DNA of 47,166 bases from Ignavibacteria bacterium (GTDB taxonomy: Bacteria > Bacteroidota > Ignavibacteria > Ignavibacteriales > Melioribacteraceae): contig WPAE01000042.1 of NCBI GenBank assembly GCA_009773205.1, forward strand, positions 1 through 47,166, written 5' to 3'. The notes under the pieces are model-generated. The model saw only the letters and a list, made by a program, of their open reading frames with translations. It ran no database searches and was not told the origin of the DNA. The position numbers were made by a program, and so were the translations under genes. This document shows, piece by piece, positions 8,172 to 16,771 of the stretch; the stretch's first letter is position 1; each line of letters starts with the position of its first letter.

Positions 8172-8303
8172 GATGAATCTCCTTGCCGCAACCTGCCCGC
8201 CGCTTTGCTTTGGCAGGCGGGGCAGCGAGGTTTCTGAAAACAAATTTTATTTATTGGACTCAAGAGGTGGGGAATTTGACCCTCGTCCGCCTTTGGCGGA
8301 TTA
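8172..8303 (+). repeat. dispersed repeat family 1, copy 1 (longest)
   Basis: About 132 bp. The left part is GC-rich and palindromic (CCGCAACCTGCCCGCC with GGCAGGCGGGGC). The central A/T-rich core reads TTTCTGAAAACAAATTTTA. The right part is CCCTCGTCCGCC then GGCGGATTA. The same core recurs at 19353, 34729, 39397 and 47071, with a diverged relative at 32859. All copies are intergenic. This copy directly abuts a transposase remnant. Confidence 0.85.
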
Positions 8304-8597
8304 TATCCGCAAGCTGCTAATAATGCATTAATATGATCGCCATCTTTGCCTTTGAGTAAATTTCTATCAAGCCGATTGTCAGATTTTATTTGTTTGTAAC
8401 TTCTTCATTATCTCCCGATATACTCTTTCTAAATATGTTTTCAACTTCCTTGTCGTCTTTTTTGCCCGTTTCATCTGCTTAGCGTGTGCATCTCCGGTTT
8501 GTTCGGTCCTTGCTTTTTTGGATACAAACTTATAGCTCTGTCTTAACGGAATTTCTCTCTTATTTGCTTGCTTATTCTTCTCTTTCAGCAACGACAA
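8304..8597 (-). pseudogene. IS5-family transposase remnant, frameshifted
   Basis: The minus strand encodes about 72 residues (from LSLLKEKN to LQTNKI), including LRQSYKFVSKKAR, DAHAKQMKRAKK and RKLKTYLERVYREI. This matches the pattern of the C-terminal third of IS5-type transposases as I know it. After a stop at 8379, a +1 frame continues with DNRLDRNLLKGKDGD and HINALLAACG, the usual next block. The gene is therefore frameshifted, lacks its N-terminal catalytic half, and is cut off at the repeat boundary near 8304. It cannot encode an active transposase. Confidence 0.75.
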
Positions 8598-8717
8598 ATT
8601 ATTAGTTTACTAAACCTGTTGTCAGCCAGTATCTTAACTTAATCCTGCTGATTCTTAGTTTTTTTCATGCTTTCATTTGGTATCACTTGAGACTACTTAC
8701 TATTAGCACAAATGTCC
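8598..8717. other. intergenic remainder
   Basis: About 120 bp between the transposase remnant and the stop of the T9SS protein. It may be degraded insertion-sequence DNA. I see no terminal inverted repeat, gene or clear terminator. Confidence 0.3.
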
Positions 8718-10019
8718 TTATTTCATTAGAACCATTTTTAGTGTTGAAGAAAAGTTTTCGGTTCTCAATGTATAGAAATACACGCCGCTGGATAATTGAA
8801 AATTGTGGATGGAGAATTGAGAATTATATATACCTGCATTTTTAAACTCATCTACTAACGTTGCAACTTCTCTTCCTAAAACATTGTAAACTTTTAGAGT
8901 TACGTGGCTTGCTGATTGCAATTTGTAGCTTATAACTGTTGTTGGATTGAATGGATTGGGGTAGTTTTGGCTCAATGTAAATTCGTTCGGTAATTCTTCG
9001 CTGTATTTTATCGAAGTTGGTGTTATAGTTGATTTGTAAACCCCAGTAGATTGAACATTTACCGTCCCACCAGTAAGTAAATGATTGTATAAATACAGGG
9101 ATGTATTGCTTGCCGCCATAAATCCAAATACAGTTGCTAATTGAATATCTGGTAACCCGGTGAGTACAACAGGGGCCCAAGTTTGTCCTTCATCTTTTGA
9201 AGAATGCAAAGTTGTCTTATTACTTATTAATCCTCTTGTTGCTGCAAAAATTGTATTATCTGTAGAAAGCATCGTTGTTGGGATCTGGAATGAGCCAGCA
9301 TCTGGAATGCCGTTATTTATAGCATCCCAATCTTTTTTGGGCTTACTCCACTTATATATACCTGCACTAGATGATAAACCAAAAATTGATCCTTTATACT
9401 GAAACAATCCGGTTATTGCCGCTTGAGGATTTTTTACATTCCAAGTAAGACCATCATCGGTAGAAACTATAGCTCCAGTGCCCAAAATAACAGCAATTAT
9501 GTGCTCGTTAGATGCCGCAATGCTAACTAAATTTCCGCTTGCAGATGTACTAATGATTGTTTCCTTCCAAGAAGTTCCATTGTCTGTAGATTTGTAATAG
9601 GACTTTCTGTTAGAAGATGCGTACAGAATATTTCCATCCGAGCTTAAGCCAAGAATGGCACCATTACCAGTTACATTTGGAATAGTAGATTTTTGGCTCC
9701 AATTTGCTCCATCATCTTTAGAAACATAAAAATGGTAGCTGTTTCCTCCTAATGTTGATGTTACAGCAAATATTTCGTTCTGGTGAACGTGCATATAATA
9801 AACATCATAAGGAAATTTGTTGGCTATGTCCACCCAGTTTAAAGCCCCATCAGTTGAGCGGTAAAGTTTAAATCCGCTTTGGTTTCCATACAGAAAAACA
9901 GCAGAATTATGTGCGAGCATTTTTCCTGAATTACCAACATTTAGCCCCGTTGGCTTTACCCATTGAGCATAAATACCAACAGTAACAACTAAAAACAAAA
10001 CTATTAATTTTATTTTCAT
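8718..10019 (-). CDS. T9SS-secreted BNR/beta-propeller protein
   Basis: 433-residue secreted protein. The signal peptide is MKIKLIVLFLVVTVGIYA. Repeated BNR-type (sialidase/VPS10-like) blades follow, with SxDxGxxW signatures such as STDGALNW, SKDDGANW, STDNGTSW, STDDGLTW and SKDEGQTW. The C-terminal type IX secretion sorting domain has LSQNYPNPFNPTTVISY, LKVYNVLGREVATLVDEF and SSGVYFYTL, ending MVLMK. Between the last two blocks lies an odd segment, NSQFSIHNFQL, absent from the usual domain. The BNR blades point to a propeller surface or extracellular protein, but there is no catalytic sialidase signature and no function can be assigned. It stands alone on its strand. Confidence 0.85.
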   Translation of the reverse strand: MKIKLIVLFLVVTVGIYAQWVKPTGLNVGNSGKMLAHNSAVFLYGNQSGFKLYRSTDGALNWVDIANKFPYDVYYMHVHQNEIFAVTSTLGGNSYHFYVSKDDGANWSQKSTIPNVTGNGAILGLSSDGNILYASSNRKSYYKSTDNGTSWKETIISTSASGNLVSIAASNEHIIAVILGTGAIVSTDDGLTWNVKNPQAAITGLFQYKGSIFGLSSSAGIYKWSKPKKDWDAINNGIPDAGSFQIPTTMLSTDNTIFAATRGLISNKTTLHSSKDEGQTWAPVVLTGLPDIQLATVFGFMAASNTSLYLYNHLLTGGTVNVQSTGVYKSTITPTSIKYSEELPNEFTLSQNYPNPFNPTTVISYKLQSASHVTLKVYNVLGREVATLVDEFKNAGIYNSQFSIHNFQLSSGVYFYTLRTENFSSTLKMVLMK

Positions 10020-10054
10020 ATTTCCTCCGAGAAGTTATATTGTTTTATTCTTTT

Positions 10055-10184
10055 AAGGACGCCTCTAAAAATTGTTGTTTTAAAAAATTTCATCACGCAA
10101 AGCGGAACTAAGAAAAAAGCAATCCGCTTCGGCGGACAGCAAAGACCTCCGTGGCGGATTGTTATTTTTATAGAAGCCCATAAT
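10055..10184. repeat. MITE-like repeat family 2, copy A
   Basis: The ends are related to the GGGCRYCTCTAAAAA inverted termini of the copies at 27617 and 33829: left GGACGCCTCTAAAAA, right end GAAGCCCA. The internal block TTTTAAAAAATTTCATC is shared. This copy is longer and carries an extra GC hairpin (AATCCGC...GCGGATT). The ends are more diverged and no clear target duplication is seen. Confidence 0.65.
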
Positions 10185-10291
10185 ACAAAGACGGATTTGT
10201 GCAATTAACGCAACCCTCTCTGAAGCGTTGACAAATCTGTATGATGTTTTAACTCTAACTGTTTGGAATTAGTTCACTTTTGCAGTTTAGT

Positions 10292-10495
10292 GTTAAACCC
10301 AAATTTTCCGTTAGGAAAATTTGCCCTTTGGGCCGACAAGCATTAAGTCCTTTAGGGTAAATAGGTTATGTCGAAACTCTCAATTTTCAACACTGGGGTT
10401 AACCCCGATAGTAAGACGTTACGAAAAAACGTCTTACTATCGGCCTTCGGCAAAAAAATCATTTCTAATGAATTTTTTGGGTTAAACAATTTCTG
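10292..10495. repeat. structured intergenic region with nested hairpins
   Basis: Four palindromic features lie within about 200 bp. CAAATTTTCC-GTTA-GGAAAATTTG is at about 10300-10323. A perfect 16-bp stem (10405-10420 with 10428-10443, loop of 7) follows. AAAAAATCATT-TCT-AATGAATTTTTT comes next. Outer arms GTTAAACCCAAA and TTTGGGTTAAAC match at 11 of 12 positions. The layout suggests a mobile-element end or an unusual structured element. No protein is encoded, and I could not match it to an RNA family. The remaining sequence to 10603 shows nothing further. Confidence 0.55.
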
Positions 10496-10603
10496 AAAGG
10501 AAATAGCATTTTCTTCCTAAGGCTATTGATAGCCTACCCCAAAACAAGTTTTGTTACACATGGTTTCTAACTTCTTTGCGTAAAAGCAGTTTCATTTTAC
10601 ATT

Positions 10604-11818
10604 TTACAATCCAAGTGCTTTCAGGTATCCTTGGTTAGCAGTGCAGTTTTTGAATTTGATATTTTCTAACAAATCTGACAAAGCCTTTTTTACAACTTCG
10701 CGTGGTGGTTTTGCCTTTCTCATTTCCTCAAAATTTTTCTTAGGAGTTTCCGCATACTTTATAATTTCATCCCACTCTTTTGTTTTTGCAAACTGAACCA
10801 TTCCGCGCGGTGAATCCATTTTTTTATAAGGCCAGAAGCACCAGCCAAATTCATGTTTTTCCAGTAACTTTCTGAAAGTATCAATCCACGCATCTTCATT
10901 TTCGCCGCTTTCGCCCATATACATAGGAACATTGTATTTGCTTACAAAATCAATTACGTCTTGAATTTCTTTTTGTTCAGGCGGCATCCAATATCTATGA
11001 AAGGTGTAGGCAAGATTATTTTCGTACGGCGCGCCGAACATTTTAAAATTAGTATTCCACTGAGCGCCACCTAATAATATTATATGATTCTTATCCACTT
11101 CTCTAATTGCAGCAGAAATCATTTTGTAAACCGGCTCAAGAAGTAAATTCAACTCTTCCTTATTTTCCATGTAATGAGGAATCGGTTCATTTAGTAGATC
11201 GTAACCAATAACAATTGTTTCATCTTTGTAGCGCTCTGCTAATTTTTTCCATAATGCGATAGTAGTTTTTTGAGCTTGCTCATCTTCAAACAACCAAGGA
11301 TAGCTCCAGCTATCGTCTATATTGTCACCTGTTTGTCCGCCCGGCGCTGCGTGAAGATCCAAAATAACATAAAGATTTTCTTCCTTGCACCATTTTACGG
11401 CATCATCAAGCCGACGAAATCCTTCTTCTAACCAAATTTCGGGGTGATCTTCAACTAAGAATAATTTGAAATTGAACGGAAGGCGAATATGATTCAAGCC
11501 GGATTCTTTTATAAAACGAATATCTTCTTTTGTGATGTAGTTATCTCTAAAGCTCTTCCAGAATTTTCTTGTTTCATCAGCGCCAACTAATTCTTTAATC
11601 GTGTTATCAATCAAGCGAAAAGAGTTTACATTCTGAAACTTAAACATATAACCTTCCGGATTTAGCCAGTTGCCGAGATTAATTCCTCTAAGCAGAATCT
11701 TGTTTCCGTTCGGCTCAACAAAATATTTTCCTTCAACTCTAACAAATTCGCCTGATTGAGCAAATCCAACGGCGGCAACCAAAAACAACAAACAAATAAA
11801 AGCGAATAATCTTTTCAT
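10604..11818 (-). CDS. secreted GH5 endoglucanase-type glycosidase
   Basis: 404-residue glycoside hydrolase family 5 enzyme that cleaves beta-glucans (cellulase/exo-1,3-glucanase type) with retention. The signal peptide MKRLFAFICLLFLVAAVGFA ends before Q21. The fold opens with ILLRGINLGNW. The general acid/base is Glu211 in DLLNEP and the nucleophile is Glu303 in MYMGESGE. IRLPFNF, LDLHAAPGGQ and HRYW are other active-site strand signatures. There is no sorting domain and no carbohydrate-binding module, so it is probably periplasmic. It is the last gene of the six-gene sugar operon, 11 bp after the esterase-like gene. The exact glucan cannot be read from the sequence. Confidence 0.9.
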   Translation of the reverse strand: MKRLFAFICLLFLVAAVGFAQSGEFVRVEGKYFVEPNGNKILLRGINLGNWLNPEGYMFKFQNVNSFRLIDNTIKELVGADETRKFWKSFRDNYITKEDIRFIKESGLNHIRLPFNFKLFLVEDHPEIWLEEGFRRLDDAVKWCKEENLYVILDLHAAPGGQTGDNIDDSWSYPWLFEDEQAQKTTIALWKKLAERYKDETIVIGYDLLNEPIPHYMENKEELNLLLEPVYKMISAAIREVDKNHIILLGGAQWNTNFKMFGAPYENNLAYTFHRYWMPPEQKEIQDVIDFVSKYNVPMYMGESGENEDAWIDTFRKLLEKHEFGWCFWPYKKMDSPRGMVQFAKTKEWDEIIKYAETPKKNFEEMRKAKPPREVVKKALSDLLENIKFKNCTANQGYLKALGL

Positions 11819-11829
11819 GTTTCACCAAA

Positions 11830-12588
11830 TTATTTTTTGAATTCCCTTTGGTCTAAAGTATGCTTCAAAAGCCACTCATAAATTTCTGGATTGTTGTAGG
11901 TTTCTGTCCAAGAATCGTGACCGGCATCTGGATAAACAGTAAATTTAACATTGCCGTTGAATGATTTTATTCTTGCTACTAAATCTTCTGTTGATTTGAT
12001 CGGCACAACAAAATCCTTAGCGCCGTGGAAAGTCCAAATTGGTAAATTGCCAATCAAATTAGCCGCAAAAGAATCGCCCCAGCCGCAAATAGGAATTACT
12101 GCGGCAAGTCGGTTGGAAATTTCTGTTGCCAAACGCCACGTCCCATTTCCGCCCATGCTTAATCCGGTTACGTAAATTCTATTGTAATCAACTTTGTATT
12201 TAGAAATTATTTCATCAATTAAAGCGGAAAGCCATTCGTGGTTCCAGCGTAAATTTGCTGGACACTGAGGAGATACTACAATAAACGGAAAATCTTTTCC
12301 TTGTTCAATTAGTTTTGCTGGTCCGTGAGCTTTTACTTGTTCAAGATTATTGCCGCGCTCGCCAGCGCCGTGCAAGAAAAGCAAAAGCGGTAGTTTTTCT
12401 TTTGCATCATAATCTTTAGGCAGGTACAATAGATAATCCAACGCAACTTCCTTTTCATACTTTCCAGAAAAGCTCCGCTCAACCTGCTTTGCTGTTTCAC
12501 TCTTTGTAACAAGCGATGAAGTGCAGCCGGCAAGAGAGAAAGCTACCGCCGCAATTATCAATGTGATTGTTTTAATGTTTGTCTTCAT
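11830..12588 (-). CDS. alpha/beta-hydrolase lipoprotein (esterase/prolyl-oligopeptidase type)
   Basis: 252-residue lipoprotein with lipobox LAGC (Cys22). It has an alpha/beta-hydrolase fold with oxyanion region LLLFLHGAGERG, nucleophile Ser144 in GLSMGG, and likely Asp192 (GAKDFVVP) and His224 (DAGHDSW). Such enzymes in polysaccharide loci are usually carbohydrate esterases that remove acetyl or feruloyl groups; annotation pipelines often call them predicted peptidases. It lies 7 bp after the GH3 gene and 11 bp before the GH5 gene, which favours the carbohydrate-esterase reading. The substrate is an inference. Confidence 0.85.
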   Translation of the reverse strand: MKTNIKTITLIIAAVAFSLAGCTSSLVTKSETAKQVERSFSGKYEKEVALDYLLYLPKDYDAKEKLPLLLFLHGAGERGNNLEQVKAHGPAKLIEQGKDFPFIVVSPQCPANLRWNHEWLSALIDEIISKYKVDYNRIYVTGLSMGGNGTWRLATEISNRLAAVIPICGWGDSFAANLIGNLPIWTFHGAKDFVVPIKSTEDLVARIKSFNGNVKFTVYPDAGHDSWTETYNNPEIYEWLLKHTLDQREFKK

Positions 12589-12595
12589 AAATTAT

Positions 12596-14803
12596 CTACT
12601 CAACTACTGTGAAAGAACTTTCCTTTACATCAACAGAGTTTGTGCCGATAAAAACTTTAAAATCTCCCGGCTCAACAACATAATTCATGTTGAGATCGTA
12701 GAATTTTAATTTTTCTGGTGTTATAGTAAAAGTAACCCTCTTTGATTCGCCAGGTTTAAGATTAATTTTTGCGAAGTCCTTCAACTCTTTAACCGGACGA
12801 GTTACGCTTCCAACCAAATCGCGAATGTAAAGCTGAACAACTTCTTTACCTTCTAATTTACCAGTGTTCTTTACATCAACTGTTACAGTAAGCGCTTCAT
12901 CTTTCTTGATAGAAGATTTACTCAATACGGGATTAGAATATTCAAATGTAGTGTAGCTTAATCCGAAACCAAATGGATAAAGCGGCGTATTTTCTAAATC
13001 CATATAGTAAGATGTAAAACGATCTTTTGGATTATAAGGTCTTCCGGTGTTTTTGTGATTGTAGTAAATAGGTACTTGCCCAACATAACGAGGGAAAGTA
13101 ACAGGCAGTTTACCGCTCGGATTAACATCTCCGAACAAAACATCGGCAATTACAAAGCCGGCACTAATTCCAGGATACCAAGCTTCAATAATTGCATCAA
13201 CATTTTCTTGCAGCCAAGTAATTGTAAGCGGTCTGCCGTTCATTAAAACAACAACAATAGGCTTACCGGTTTTTTTAAGTTCTTTAATTAAATCTTCCTG
13301 CACACCGGGCAAATCCAATTTAGCTCGTGAGCTTGCTTCGGCACTCATACCTCGGTGTTCGCCTACAAAAGCAATAACAACTTGAGACTCGTTTGCCGCT
13401 TTAATTGCATCGGCAAAACCGCTTTTATCATTATCAAGAAAAGAACATCCTTTGGCGTAATTAATTTTTATATTCTTGCCAATCTTTTTTGTCAATCCTT
13501 CATAAACAGAAACAACGTCGCTGCTATCACCAAGAGCAGACCATCCGCCAAGCGGATCATCCTTAGATTTTACAAGCGGTCCAATCAAAGCAATAGATTT
13601 TAGAGATTTGCTAAGCGGCAAAGTATTCTTTTCGTTTTTTAACAGAACGAGTGTTTCTTGCGCAACTTCTCTTGTAGCATCAACAATTTCTTTGCTTTTG
13701 ATAGTTTTCTTTTCTCGTTCAACATTACTGTATTTATAAGGGTCATCAAACAAGCCAAGTTTAAATTTGGCAATCAGTACACGGCGTACAGCATCATCAA
13801 CAAACTTAATATCAACATTACCTTCTTTAACTAACTCAGCTAAGTGGTAAAAGTAAGCGCTTGTTTCCATATCCATATCAACGGTGGCTTTAATTCCAAG
13901 TTCTGCTGCTTGCTTTCTATCTTTAGCAACACCGTGAGGTATTAGCTCGCCAATCGAATTCCAATCGCTAACAACAAAGGCATCGCTTTTCCATTCGCCG
14001 CGCAAAATATCGGTCATCAAAAATTTACAAGCCGAAGCGGGAACACCGCCAATTTCATTAAACGAAGCCATCAAAGAACCAACTCCGGCTTCAATTGCCG
14101 CTTTAAATGGCGGCAGATAATAATCGCGCAAATTTCTTTCTGATAAATCTACTGTGTTGTAATCCCGTCCGCCCTCTGCGCCGCCGTAAGCAGCAAAATG
14201 TTTTGCACAAGCTAAAATTGTATTGTGTGCAGAAAGATCATCTCCTTGATAGCCTTTAACGCGTGCTACAGCCATTAACGAACCTAAATATGGGTCCTCG
14301 CCGCTTCCTTCCACTATTCTTCCCCATCGTGGATCGCGCGCAATATCAACCATTGGGTTAAACGTCCAATTTATTCCGGCAGATGAAGCTTCTATTGCCT
14401 GCATACGTGCAGATTTTTCAATTAACGAAGGATTCCAAGAGCTTGCTTCGCCAATTGGAACCGGAAAAGTAGAGAAGTAACCATGAATTACATCTAAACC
14501 AAATAACAAAGGAATTTTTAATCTAGACTGCTCTACTGCAATTCTTTGAAGTTTCATAGTTTTTTCTGAGCTTACAACATTTAAGAAAGAACCAATTTTT
14601 CCCTGCTTTAACAACTCGTCGCTTGTTTCTGCGGGTCTTCCTTGCGCTGCGCCTGTTGCCCAATCTCCACTGTATTGAACAAGCTGCCCAACTTTTTCTT
14701 CGAGTGTCATTAATGCTAAAACCGAATCTGCTCTTTGAACTATTGTTTTGTTCTGTGCAAAGAAAGTTGAACTCATCAAAAGGAATAAAAGAAATATTTT
14801 CAT
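12596..14803 (-). CDS. bglX: periplasmic GH3 beta-glucosidase, BglX type
   Basis: 735-residue family 3 beta-glucosidase releasing glucose from the non-reducing ends of beta-glucosides. The signal peptide ends at about FFAQ. The (beta/alpha)8 domain contains RWGRIVEGSGEDP, KHFAAYGG and the nucleophile Asp280 in FVVSDW. The alpha/beta sandwich follows (GEHRGMSAEASSR, MNGRPLT, GDVNPSGKLPVTFP). A C-terminal fibronectin-like domain begins near SYTTFEYSNP. Length and order match E. coli BglX. No sorting domain is present. It is 7 bp from the esterase gene and 52 bp from the second GH3 gene, separated from the latter by a hairpin at 14825-14846. Confidence 0.93.
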   Translation of the reverse strand: MKIFLLFLLMSSTFFAQNKTIVQRADSVLALMTLEEKVGQLVQYSGDWATGAAQGRPAETSDELLKQGKIGSFLNVVSSEKTMKLQRIAVEQSRLKIPLLFGLDVIHGYFSTFPVPIGEASSWNPSLIEKSARMQAIEASSAGINWTFNPMVDIARDPRWGRIVEGSGEDPYLGSLMAVARVKGYQGDDLSAHNTILACAKHFAAYGGAEGGRDYNTVDLSERNLRDYYLPPFKAAIEAGVGSLMASFNEIGGVPASACKFLMTDILRGEWKSDAFVVSDWNSIGELIPHGVAKDRKQAAELGIKATVDMDMETSAYFYHLAELVKEGNVDIKFVDDAVRRVLIAKFKLGLFDDPYKYSNVEREKKTIKSKEIVDATREVAQETLVLLKNEKNTLPLSKSLKSIALIGPLVKSKDDPLGGWSALGDSSDVVSVYEGLTKKIGKNIKINYAKGCSFLDNDKSGFADAIKAANESQVVIAFVGEHRGMSAEASSRAKLDLPGVQEDLIKELKKTGKPIVVVLMNGRPLTITWLQENVDAIIEAWYPGISAGFVIADVLFGDVNPSGKLPVTFPRYVGQVPIYYNHKNTGRPYNPKDRFTSYYMDLENTPLYPFGFGLSYTTFEYSNPVLSKSSIKKDEALTVTVDVKNTGKLEGKEVVQLYIRDLVGSVTRPVKELKDFAKINLKPGESKRVTFTITPEKLKFYDLNMNYVVEPGDFKVFIGTNSVDVKESSFTVVE

Positions 14804-14824
14804 CGCCTAATTTCTCCTTAAAAC

Positions 14825-14846
14825 AAGAGGCTTGTTAAAGCCTCTT
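14825..14846 (-). terminator. hairpin between the two GH3 genes
   Basis: A 9-bp perfect stem, AAGAGGCTT-GTTA-AAGCCTCTT, followed on the minus strand by GTTTT. The T-tract is short, so it may only attenuate transcription or stabilise mRNA ends inside the operon. Confidence 0.5.
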
Positions 14847-14855
14847 ATATAATAG

Positions 14856-16661
14856 TTAATAAGTTAATCCAAAACCGAACGGGAAGAGAGGATCGTAATT
14901 TGCATCGCCAATGTTAATTGGAATCTGCTTCATGTTTTTTGGCCAAGAATGAGGAAGCTTTCCAGTAGGTTTGAAATCTCCAAATAGAACATCTGCTATG
15001 CCCTGTCCCTCGGTGCCGGGAAGCCAAGCAGCAATAAACGCATTAGATTTTCTTAATTCGTTTTCAACGATCATAGGTCTGCCGGAGATAAGCAATACAA
15101 CAACCGGTACTCCGGAGGCGCTGGCTTTTTCAATTGCTTCTACATCTTCTTTAGCTAAACTTAAATCTTCACGATCGCCAAACATTTCTGCGTAAGGAGT
15201 TTCGCCAACTACAACAAGGCAGACATCTGCGCCTTCAGCACCGGTTCCATCCAAAGAAGATGTAACTTTTGTCCCTTTTGAAACCGTGTTCTTAACTGCT
15301 TGCAGAACTGTTGTTCCGCCGCTTATTACATTGCCACTTTTACTCTGCCAAATAATTGTCCAGCCGCCGCATTGATTTCCAATATCATCAGCGCTTTTTC
15401 CTGTAACGTGAATTCTTTTTAATTGTTTAGATAATGGCAGTATGTTGTTATCGTTTTTTAGCAACACTAAAGATTGTCGCACTGCATCACGCGCAACTTC
15501 TCTATGTTCCGCCGAGCCGACTTCTTTTGTAAGTTTTCTATCAACTTTGTAGTTTTCCCATAGATTCATTTCGAACTTAACTTTTAGTATTCTTTGTACG
15601 GCATCATCTATTCTGTTCATCGAAACTTTGCCTTCGTTTACCAATTCTATCAAGTAAGTAATAAACTGTAAATAATTGTTTGCTCTATCAGGTCCGAATG
15701 GAATCATAGCCATATCCATTCCAGCGTTAATAGATTTTTCAATTGCTGTTTTATAATCTTTGTCTAACTGATCAATTCCCGCCCAATCAGAAACAACAAA
15801 TCCTTTAAAGCCAAGTTCGCCTTTTAGCAAATCTGTAATTAAGTATTTATGTCCGTGTACTTTCTCACCGTTCCAACTGTTGAAAGTAATCATAATATTT
15901 TTTGCGCCGGCTTTAATAGTTTCAATATAACCGGGCAGATGAATTTTTCTTAGAGCTGCTTCATCAATTTCTGTATTTCCCTGATCTATTCCATTTGTTG
16001 TTCCGCCATCACCTATAAAGTGTTTAACGCTTGCAAGCACGGCGTTTTTGTTTGATAAATCTTTAGTCTGCATTCCTTTAACGTATGCAACGCCAAGATT
16101 TTTTACGAGTTCTGGGTCTTCGCCAAAACTTTCGTACGTTCTTCCCCAGCGTTCGTTAAGTGCAACTGCAACACAAGGGGCAAAATCCCATTGAATTCCT
16201 GTTCCTTTAATTTCTTTGGCTGTAATAGCTGCTATTTTTTCAACAAGCTGAGGGTTGCGTGTTGCGCCTAAACCAATATTATGCGGAAAAATTGTTGCCC
16301 CGTCAACATTATTGTGTCCGTGAACTGCATCAATTCCCCAAAGGATTGGGATAGCTAAGCGCGATTTTAGAGCAATGTTTTGATATTTCTCGTAAGTATC
16401 TGCCCAGCCTTTAGCGGTAATATCGGGCACTTCGGTATCGCCGCCGCAGAGAAGCGAGCCAATTGCATACTTGGCTATATCTTTAGGCGTTTTTTTAATT
16501 GCGTCTAAATCAACTTGTGTCATTTGCCCAATTTTTTCTTCTAGAGTCATTTTTGCAAGAAGCTCATTAACTTTTTTATTAAGAGCATCTTCATTTGTCT
16601 TTTGTGAGTAGACAAAAGACGAGGCAATAAGCATAACTATCATTAACAATGTAAATTTCAT
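14856..16661 (-). CDS. GH3 glucan beta-glucosidase, exohydrolase type
   Basis: 601-residue family 3 glycosidase with signal peptide (to about FVYSQ). It contains [25 protein letters not shown], the KHFIGDGGT signature typical of the plant-exohydrolase/ExoP branch, and nucleophile Asp292 in FVVSDW. The second domain has [14 protein letters not shown] and SGRPMIVE. It ends just after the PFGFGLTY motif, with no fibronectin-like domain, which is normal for this branch. Together with the other GH3 enzyme it gives complementary attack on beta-1,3/1,4-gluco-oligosaccharides. It follows the ROK kinase gene by 110 bp, with a hairpin in between. Confidence 0.92.
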   Translation of the reverse strand: MKFTLLMIVMLIASSFVYSQKTNEDALNKKVNELLAKMTLEEKIGQMTQVDLDAIKKTPKDIAKYAIGSLLCGGDTEVPDITAKGWADTYEKYQNIALKSRLAIPILWGIDAVHGHNNVDGATIFPHNIGLGATRNPQLVEKIAAITAKEIKGTGIQWDFAPCVAVALNERWGRTYESFGEDPELVKNLGVAYVKGMQTKDLSNKNAVLASVKHFIGDGGTTNGIDQGNTEIDEAALRKIHLPGYIETIKAGAKNIMITFNSWNGEKVHGHKYLITDLLKGELGFKGFVVSDWAGIDQLDKDYKTAIEKSINAGMDMAMIPFGPDRANNYLQFITYLIELVNEGKVSMNRIDDAVQRILKVKFEMNLWENYKVDRKLTKEVGSAEHREVARDAVRQSLVLLKNDNNILPLSKQLKRIHVTGKSADDIGNQCGGWTIIWQSKSGNVISGGTTVLQAVKNTVSKGTKVTSSLDGTGAEGADVCLVVVGETPYAEMFGDREDLSLAKEDVEAIEKASASGVPVVVLLISGRPMIVENELRKSNAFIAAWLPGTEGQGIADVLFGDFKPTGKLPHSWPKNMKQIPINIGDANYDPLFPFGFGLTY

Positions 16662-16741
16662 TCGTTCCTCTTTGTTTGTTTTTATAAAAACCTTTTCGAT
16701 TATTTCATTACTTTGATTAAGCGGAGTTCAAAAGAAAATAT

Positions 16742-16765
16742 GAGGAAGAGGAAAGCCCCTTCCTC
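16742..16765 (-). terminator. hairpin between ROK and GH3 genes
   Basis: Stem GAGGAAG with CTTCCTC and a 10-base loop, about 7 bp beyond the ROK gene stop on the minus strand. An A/T-rich stretch follows in that direction. It is a possible partial terminator or mRNA-stability element within the operon. Confidence 0.4.
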
Positions 16766-16771
16766 GAATTA

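Noticed and set aside
8055-8243. Minus-strand open frame over the left part of repeat copy 1
   Set aside because: It runs through the repeat's palindromic part and is not preserved at other copies.
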